DNA of 49,480 nucleotides from Bacteroidaceae bacterium (GTDB lineage Bacteria; Bacteroidota; Bacteroidia; Bacteroidales; Bacteroidaceae): NCBI GenBank assembly GCA_017547585.1, contig JAFYPH010000042.1, positions 1 to 49,480 of the forward strand, read 5' to 3'. Shown piece by piece: positions 44,718 to 49,480 of this stretch (position 1 is its first letter; each line of letters starts with the position of its first letter). The notes under the pieces were generated by a model. It saw only the letters and a program-made list of their open reading frames with translations, ran no database searches and was not told where the DNA came from. The position numbers and the translations under genes were made by a program.

Positions 44718-46538
44718 TTATTTCCATGCATCGAGCAATATTTTCGCCTTTGCCTCGCCCACGGTTTTTATAAGCTCTTCGGCTGTCGCCTCCTTCATTC
44801 TTTTCACGCTCTTGAAGTGCGTCAGCAACGTCTGCTTCGTCTTTTCGCCTATTCCCTTGATGCTGTCAAGCTCCGATGCAATCTGTCGCTTGCTGCGCTT
44901 GTCGCGGTGGAAGGTTATTGCGAAACGGTGCACCTCATCCTGTATCTGCGTCATCAGTTTGAAGAGTGCGCTATTCTGCTTCAGTCCTATGCTCTCGCCA
45001 CCCTTGCCCACGATAAGCTCCGACGTCCTGTGGCGGCCATCCTTCACCAATCCTGCAATGGCAATGTCAAGGCCCAACTCATCCTCCACAACCTCGCGTA
45101 TAACCTCCATCTGTCCCTTTCCTCCGTCGGCAAGAATCAGCTGGGGCAGGGGAGTCTCCTCCTCTATGGCGCGTTTGTAGCGACGGCGCACAACCTCGCG
45201 CATCGACGCATAGTCGTCGGGGCCCACGACGGTCTTTATATTGTATTTTCTGTAGTCCTTTTTCGAGGGTTTCAGCTTTTTGAACACCACGCACGCGGCA
45301 ACAGCGTCGCTTCCCTGTATGTTGGAATTGTCGAAACATTCGATGATAAGGGGCATTTTTTCCATCTTCATCTCCTGCTGAATCTCTTTCATCAGTCGCG
45401 TCGCCTTTTGCTCGGGATTCAGCTTCTCCTCCATCTTCATACGGTCGGCCTTATACTGCTTCACGTTCAGCTGCGACAGTGCCAACAATCGTTTTTTCTC
45501 CCCTTTCATCGGCACAGTCACGCTCACTCCTTCGAGCGGAAGTTCGATGTTTACGGGCAGAATTATTTCTCGTGCATTGCTCTTGAATCTCTCGCGCATC
45601 TCCACAATGCCCATAATGAGCAGCTCCTCGTTGCTCTCGTCCAGGCGCTTCTTATATTCTATTGTGAATGCCTGGTTGATGCAGCCGCTTGTAATGTGCA
45701 GGAAATTGATAAAAGCGCTCTTTTCATCGCTCTCGATAGAGAATACATCCACGTTGGAAATTATGGGGCTCACAACCTCGCTGCGAGTCCTGAAATTCTC
45801 TATAAGCTCGTATCTCTCTTTCAGCGTCTGTGCCTTTTCAAAGTTCAGGTTGGCTGCCTCGTTCTTCATCTCCTCGACGATTCCTGCCGACAGTTTCTTT
45901 ATATCTCCGCGCAGAATATCTCTTATTTCTTCAATATATTTCCTGTATTCATCGTGCGAGGTTGCCCCTATACAGGGTGCGCAGCAGTTCTTTATCTGAT
46001 ACTCCAGGCAGGGTGCGAACTTGCCGCTTCTCACAGTTTCGGGTGTCAAGTTCAGCCTGCAGGTGCGCAGCGGGTACAGCTCTTTTATCAGCTGCAGCAG
46101 CGCGTTCAGCGCTCCGGCGTTGCTGTATGGGCCATAGTAGCGTCCGATGCCCGGGACTATTTTTCTGGTCTTGAATATTCGTGGAAAGTACTCCCCTGTG
46201 ATGCAGATAGAGGGGTAGGTCTTGTCATCTTTCAGCAGCACATTGTAGCGGGGCTTGTGCTTCTTTATAAGATTATTTTCGAGCAACAGTGCGTCAGTTT
46301 CGCTGTTTACGACAATGTATTTTATGTCTGCAATCTTCGATACAAGCAGACGGGTTTTCATCGTCTGCTGCTCTTTGTTGAAGTACGACGACACGCGGCG
46401 CTTCAGGTTCTTTGCCTTGCCCACGTATATTATGGTACCCTCGTCGTTCAGGTACTGATAGCAACCGGGAGCATCAGGCAAATTGTTCACGATGCTCCTA
46501 AGATAATCACTCTTTGCTGTATGCTCCCGGTTTTCCAT
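44718..46538 (-). CDS. uvrC: Excinuclease ABC subunit C
   Basis: This 606-aa protein makes both incisions in nucleotide excision repair with UvrB. N-terminal GIY-YIG nuclease domain: PDAPGCYQYLNDEGTIIYVG, with the catalytic Arg and Glu further on (RRVSSYF; SETDALLLENNLIKKHKPRYN). A cysteine cluster (GKFAPCLEYQIKNCCAPC), UVR domain (NEAANLNFEKAQTLKERYELI), the RNase H-like 5'-incision domain (IIECFDNSNIQGSDAVAACV, QLILADGGKGQM, HRFAITFHRDKRSK), and C-terminal helix-hairpin-helix pair (ELDSIKGIGEKTKQTLLTHF and AEELIKTVGEAKAKILLDAW) are all present. It sits 21 bases after apt, likely in the mnmG - apt - uvrC line. Confidence 0.97.
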   Translation of the reverse strand: MENREHTAKSDYLRSIVNNLPDAPGCYQYLNDEGTIIYVGKAKNLKRRVSSYFNKEQQTMKTRLLVSKIADIKYIVVNSETDALLLENNLIKKHKPRYNVLLKDDKTYPSICITGEYFPRIFKTRKIVPGIGRYYGPYSNAGALNALLQLIKELYPLRTCRLNLTPETVRSGKFAPCLEYQIKNCCAPCIGATSHDEYRKYIEEIRDILRGDIKKLSAGIVEEMKNEAANLNFEKAQTLKERYELIENFRTRSEVVSPIISNVDVFSIESDEKSAFINFLHITSGCINQAFTIEYKKRLDESNEELLIMGIVEMRERFKSNAREIILPVNIELPLEGVSVTVPMKGEKKRLLALSQLNVKQYKADRMKMEEKLNPEQKATRLMKEIQQEMKMEKMPLIIECFDNSNIQGSDAVAACVVFKKLKPSKKDYRKYNIKTVVGPDDYASMREVVRRRYKRAIEEETPLPQLILADGGKGQMEVIREVVEDELGLDIAIAGLVKDGRHRTSELIVGKGGESIGLKQNSALFKLMTQIQDEVHRFAITFHRDKRSKRQIASELDSIKGIGEKTKQTLLTHFKSVKRMKEATAEELIKTVGEAKAKILLDAWK

Positions 46539-46559
46539 ATGTTTCTGTTTTTTTTGTGC

Positions 46560-47093
46560 CTATTCTCCGTCGAGGAAGAGCAGTGAATCTATCTGTGCAT
46601 CTTCGGGGAAAATCTCGCGTCCCTTCAGGTCCTCAAGCTCTATGATGAAGTTTATCATCACCTTCTTGGGATTCATCTTTTTCACAAGATTGTATGCAGC
46701 CAGCATTGTGCCGCCCGTTGCAAGAAGGTCATCGTGCAACAGCACCACGTCATTCTCGTCAATCGCATCCTTGTGAATCTCTATAGTGTCGGTGCCATAC
46801 TCTTTGCTGTAGCTCTCGCTGATAGTCTCGGCGGGCAGTTTTCCGGGCTTGCGCACAGGCACGAATCCCGCACCCAACCTTACAGCCAGCGATGCGCCCA
46901 TTACAAAACCGCGCGACTCGATACCCACCACTTTTGTAATTCCGCTATCTTTGTACATTTCGTAGAGAGTGTCGTCGAGCTCTTTCAGGCACTCGGTATT
47001 TTTGAAGAGTGAGGTTACGTCTCTGAAAAGAATTCCGGGGATGGGGAAGTCTTTAATCGAGCGAAGGTTTTTTAACAGCAGTTCTTTGTTCAT
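46560..47093 (-). CDS. apt: Adenine phosphoribosyltransferase
   Basis: This 177-aa purine-salvage enzyme makes AMP from adenine and PRPP. The N-terminus KNLRSIKDFPIPGILFRDVT is diagnostic (adenine recognition); ESRGFVMGASLAVRLGAGFVPVRKPGKLP and the PRPP-binding loop VVLLHDDLLATGGTM follow. It has standard length. Between this gene and mnmG lies the parS site. uvrC follows after 21 bases. Confidence 0.96.
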   Translation of the reverse strand: MNKELLLKNLRSIKDFPIPGILFRDVTSLFKNTECLKELDDTLYEMYKDSGITKVVGIESRGFVMGASLAVRLGAGFVPVRKPGKLPAETISESYSKEYGTDTIEIHKDAIDENDVVLLHDDLLATGGTMLAAYNLVKKMNPKKVMINFIIELEDLKGREIFPEDAQIDSLLFLDGE

Positions 47094-47146
47094 GGTCTTT
47101 ATTTTTTTAGGGTCGATTAACTTTGTGATTCTGTATAAAATAGCAA

Positions 47147-47162
47147 TGTTCCACGTGAAACA
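47147..47162. promoter_or_regulatory. parS site (ParB/Spo0J binding)
   Basis: TGTTCCACGTGAAACA fits the broadly conserved consensus TGTTNCACGTGAAACA at every position. It lies in the 72-base gap between apt and mnmG, three bases beyond the mnmG stop. parS sites usually cluster in the origin-proximal part of bacterial chromosomes, and mnmG (gidA) is a classic neighbour of parAB. No parA or parB is seen in this window. Confidence 0.88.
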
Positions 47163-47165
47163 ATT

Positions 47166-49037
47166 CTATCGTTGCGCGAGTATCAGCAGTGCGTTAATGT
47201 CGCTGGGTGATACTCCGGGAATGCGGCTCGCTTGTGCCAATGTCTCGGGGTCGATGGCTGCCAGCTTCTGACGCGCCTCGGTCGAGAGCGATTGCAGCTC
47301 TGCGTAGTTGAACTTTCCTTTTATGCGGATATTCTCCATGCGATTCATCTTTTCGGCAAGCTCTCTTTCGCGCTCAATGTATCCTTTATACTTCAGCTGA
47401 ATTTCTGTAGCCTCGGCAATCTCGTCGCGGTCGTCGCCCAATGCCTCCAGTTTTTCATTCAGCGCCTTTATATATTTTGCAATGCTTATGATTCCAATTT
47501 GCGGCCTTTCTATCAGCGACACAAGCTTGCAACCGTGCGACAGAGGGGTGGTGCCCAGCTCTTCGAGTGCGGGGTTTATAAGGTTGGGCTTTATAGAAAA
47601 TTCCTCGATGAATTTCATAAGCTGTTGCATAAGCTCCTCTTTGCGGCACACTCTCTCGTAGCGTTCCTTGTCGGCGAGGCCTATGGCGTACGACTTTTTC
47701 GTCAGTCGCATGTCTGCGTCATCCTCGCGCAAAAGTATTCTGTACTCGGCGCGCGAAGTGAACATTCTGTACGGCTCGTCCACGCCTTTTGTTACAAGAT
47801 CGTCGATGAGAACGCCAATATATGCTTCGTCGCGTTTCAAAGTGAATGGTTTTTCACCTTTAATTTTCAACGCAGCATTTATTCCCGCAATCAATCCCTG
47901 TCCGGCAGCCTCCTCGTATCCGGTGGTTCCGTTCACCTGTCCGGCGAAGAACAGATTTTCAAGAATTTTCGATTCCAACGTATGTTTCAGCTGTGTGGGG
48001 TCGAAAAAGTCATACTCTATCGCATAGCCGGGGCGGTAGGCAACAGCATCCTTCAGTGCAGGTATTTTTCGCAGTGCCGTCAACTGTGTTTCCATCGGTA
48101 AAGACGAGGAAAATCCATTTACATATATCTCTTGTGTCTCCTCGCCCTCGGGCTCAAGGAAGAGCAGATGTCTGTCGCGCTCGGCAAAGGTTACAATCTT
48201 TGTCTCTATGCTGGGGCAGTATCGTGGGCCTATGCTCTGAATCTGTCCATTGTACAGCGGCGATTCGTCGAGTCCGCTGCGCAGAATCTCGTGAACCTCG
48301 GGGTTAGTGTAGCACATCCAGCAGGGACGCTGTTTCAGGTCGCGCTTGATATTCTTGTACGAGAAACGGTGAAAATCATTTTCGCCATCCTGTCTCTCGG
48401 TCAATTCAAGGTTAATTGAACGTCTATCCAGACGCACGGGTGTTCCGGTCTTCATTCTGTCGCTGCGAATGCCGTGCTTGCAGATAGATTCCGTCAGTCC
48501 CTTTGCAGCAGGCTCGGCTGTGCGTCCGCCCTCGATCATCACCTTGCCCACGTGCATCAGTCCGTTTAGGAATGTGCCGGCGGTGACGATTATGCACTTC
48601 GCGCGGAACTCCGCTCCAAGCTGCGTGGTCACTCCCACAGCCTTTCCATCCTCCACTATAAGTTCGGTGGCAATGTCCTGCCACATGTGCAGGTTGGGAA
48701 TATTTTCGAGCGTCTCGCGCCACAGCAGGCTAAACTTCATTCTGTCGCACTGCGCGCGGGGGCTCCACATTGCAGGGCCTTTCGAGCGGTTGAGCATGCG
48801 GAACTGTATTGCAGCCCTGTCGGTGATTATTCCCATATAGCCGCCGAGCGCGTCAATCTCGCGCACAATCTGGCCTTTGGCAATGCCGCCGATGGCAGGG
48901 TTGCAGCTCATCTGTGCAATCTTGTTCATGTCTATGGTCATCAGGCACGTCTTTGCACCCAGGTTGGCAGCGGCAGCTGCCGCCTCGCATCCTGCGTGTC
49001 CCGCACCAATGACCAAAATGTCGTATTCAAATTTCAC
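47166..49037 (-). CDS. mnmG: tRNA uridine 5-carboxymethylaminomethyl modification enzyme MnmG (GidA)
   Basis: This 623-aa FAD protein, with MnmE, forms the cmnm5 group on wobble uridine 34 of several tRNAs. N-terminal FAD-binding Rossmann motif GAGHAGCEAAAAAANLG; CNPAIGGIAKGQIVREIDALGG; GTFLNGLMHVG; RMKTGTPVRLDRRSI; PRYCPSIETKIVTF (GidA signature 1 region); and GQVNGTTGYEEAAGQGLIAGINAALK (signature 2) are all in place. The helical C-terminal MnmE/tRNA-binding part is complete, ending ISRIPGVSPSDINALLIL-like (SRIPGVSPSDINALLILAQR). Length is typical (~620-630). Promoter-like elements lie at 49066-49095. It is first in the mnmG - apt - uvrC line. Confidence 0.97.
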   Translation of the reverse strand: MKFEYDILVIGAGHAGCEAAAAAANLGAKTCLMTIDMNKIAQMSCNPAIGGIAKGQIVREIDALGGYMGIITDRAAIQFRMLNRSKGPAMWSPRAQCDRMKFSLLWRETLENIPNLHMWQDIATELIVEDGKAVGVTTQLGAEFRAKCIIVTAGTFLNGLMHVGKVMIEGGRTAEPAAKGLTESICKHGIRSDRMKTGTPVRLDRRSINLELTERQDGENDFHRFSYKNIKRDLKQRPCWMCYTNPEVHEILRSGLDESPLYNGQIQSIGPRYCPSIETKIVTFAERDRHLLFLEPEGEETQEIYVNGFSSSLPMETQLTALRKIPALKDAVAYRPGYAIEYDFFDPTQLKHTLESKILENLFFAGQVNGTTGYEEAAGQGLIAGINAALKIKGEKPFTLKRDEAYIGVLIDDLVTKGVDEPYRMFTSRAEYRILLREDDADMRLTKKSYAIGLADKERYERVCRKEELMQQLMKFIEEFSIKPNLINPALEELGTTPLSHGCKLVSLIERPQIGIISIAKYIKALNEKLEALGDDRDEIAEATEIQLKYKGYIERERELAEKMNRMENIRIKGKFNYAELQSLSTEARQKLAAIDPETLAQASRIPGVSPSDINALLILAQR

Positions 49038-49065
49038 GATACTCCTTTGTTTATTATTTCTTCGG

Positions 49066-49095
49066 CGAAGATAGCACTATTTTTTGGAACGCAAA
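49066..49095 (-). promoter_or_regulatory. Probable mnmG promoter
   Basis: On the minus strand: TTTG (49092-49095), an 18-base spacer, then TATCTTCG (49066-49073), 7 of 8 to TAnnTTTG. It predicts a short leader of about 20 bases before the ATG at 49037. Confidence 0.45.
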
Positions 49096-49298
49096 AGCGG
49101 TGGCGCCCGCTTGTCGTCGCAAATGCTTTTTTTGCCGCTCTTTTTCGGCTGCCGATAATATTTTTGACACACATTTTTGTTTACTCCGTGCGTGTCGCCG
49201 CCATTCAGTCGTGCGGCCATTTTTGTGCCCTGTATGCTTTTTTTGAAATATTTTAATAAATAAAGTCATTTATAGGTGGCTGTTTCACAAAAAAACTT

Positions 49299-49306
49299 TA
49301 TTTTTG
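49299..49306 (+). promoter_or_regulatory. Likely -7 promoter element of sdhC/frdC
   Basis: TATTTTTG fits TAnnTTTG; start near 49313 gives a ~65-base AT-rich leader to the ATG at 49378. No clear -33 element. Confidence 0.4.
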
Positions 49307-49377
49307 CTAAATGTAAAAGGTAAAATAGCGTGAAATTTTAATAATTTATTAATTAAATAATTTAATATCAATTTATT

Positions 49378-49480
49378 ATGTGGTTACTTAATTCTTCTGT
49401 GGGAAAAAAGGTAATTATGAGCGTTTCGGGTATTGCCCTCGTTCTCTTCCTTCTCTTCCACATGTCAATGAACTTGGTCG
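49378..49480 (+). CDS. sdhC: Succinate dehydrogenase/fumarate reductase cytochrome b subunit, N-terminus only
   Basis: Only the first 34 codons are in the window. MWLLNSSVGKKVIMSVSGIA followed by LVLFLLFHMSMNLV is the characteristic start of the Bacteroidetes diheme cytochrome b membrane subunit of succinate:quinone oxidoreductase/fumarate reductase. The Ser-Gly in SVSGIAL and the His in LFHMSMN, a probable heme ligand, are in the expected first helix. The flavoprotein and iron-sulfur subunit genes should follow beyond the edge. The name frdC is equally suitable, since the direction used in vivo is not visible. Confidence 0.88.
   Translation, partial: MWLLNSSVGKKVIMSVSGIALVLFLLFHMSMNLV

Larger units (their letters stand above)
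49038..49377. other. Divergent intergenic region between mnmG and sdhC/frdC
   Basis: This 340-base gap contains the mnmG promoter on the left and, on the right, a -7-like TATTTTTG (49299-49306) for the plus-strand gene, followed by a ~70-base very AT-rich leader. A short minus-strand frame here is basic and low-complexity and I do not consider it a gene. No RNA gene seen. Confidence 0.6.

Noticed and set aside
49054-49269. Small minus-strand ORF upstream of mnmG
   Set aside because: Basic low-complexity translation, overlaps the mnmG promoter, no recognisable motif.

Overview
The window looks like a chromosomal segment from an uncultured or Prevotella/Bacteroides-like member of the Bacteroidales. 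The evidence is the housekeeping gene order (LptF/LptG-type permease - ribBA - aminotransferase; mnmG - apt - uvrC - dtd - MazG-like - deoC), -7 promoter elements of the Bacteroidetes form TAnnTTTG, the lack of Shine-Dalgarno sites, the many secreted proteins with short C-terminal tails of the form IYD..GRK......GIYI.NGKK, and a Bacteroidetes-type succinate dehydrogenase/fumarate reductase cytochrome b subunit starting at the right edge. No plasmid, phage, IS, tRNA or rRNA signature was seen.

Left third (1-24453): a secreted glycan/glycoprotein-processing region. A truncated secreted protein (1-1265) is followed by a plus-strand pair: a CotH-kinase-like protein with a duplicated N-terminal domain and a dockerin-like module, then a GH95 alpha-L-fucosidase-like enzyme. 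After a convergent terminator come minus-strand genes: a nitroreductase-like lipoprotein, two small unknown envelope proteins, and a tight five-gene operon. That operon is transcribed from about 24.45 kb leftward and encodes a DUF5077/DUF3472-like secreted protein followed by four tandem M60-like (enhancin/mucinase-type) metallopeptidases of 1131-1134 aa. The four paralogues fall into two subtypes in the order A-B-B-A, and each has its catalytic core between two lectin-like modules. Fucosidase, M60 peptidases and lectin-like modules together suggest attack on fucosylated O-glycoproteins such as mucin. No SusC/SusD, TonB receptor or regulator is present in the window.

Middle (24454-25324): an unusual 0.87-kb AT-rich non-coding stretch with a cluster of TT(A/T)TCAACA 9-mers, which are DnaA-box-like. 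About 22 kb away, between apt and mnmG, is a textbook ParB-binding parS site (47147-47162). Together these suggest an origin-proximal chromosome segment, and the AT-rich stretch is a candidate replication origin.

Right half (25325-49480): core genes. These are the aminotransferase, ribBA, an LptF/LptG-type permease, a START-like protein, mutS, lgt, ychF (behind a tandem 44-bp repeat with promoter-like elements), a lipoprotein of unknown function, a GxDLY/SGNH esterase, polA, a polyprenyl diphosphate synthase, a two-domain secreted esterase, then deoC, a MazG-like pyrophosphohydrolase, dtd, uvrC, apt, mnmG and the start of sdhC/frdC. Strong inverted-repeat terminators separate most convergent pairs.
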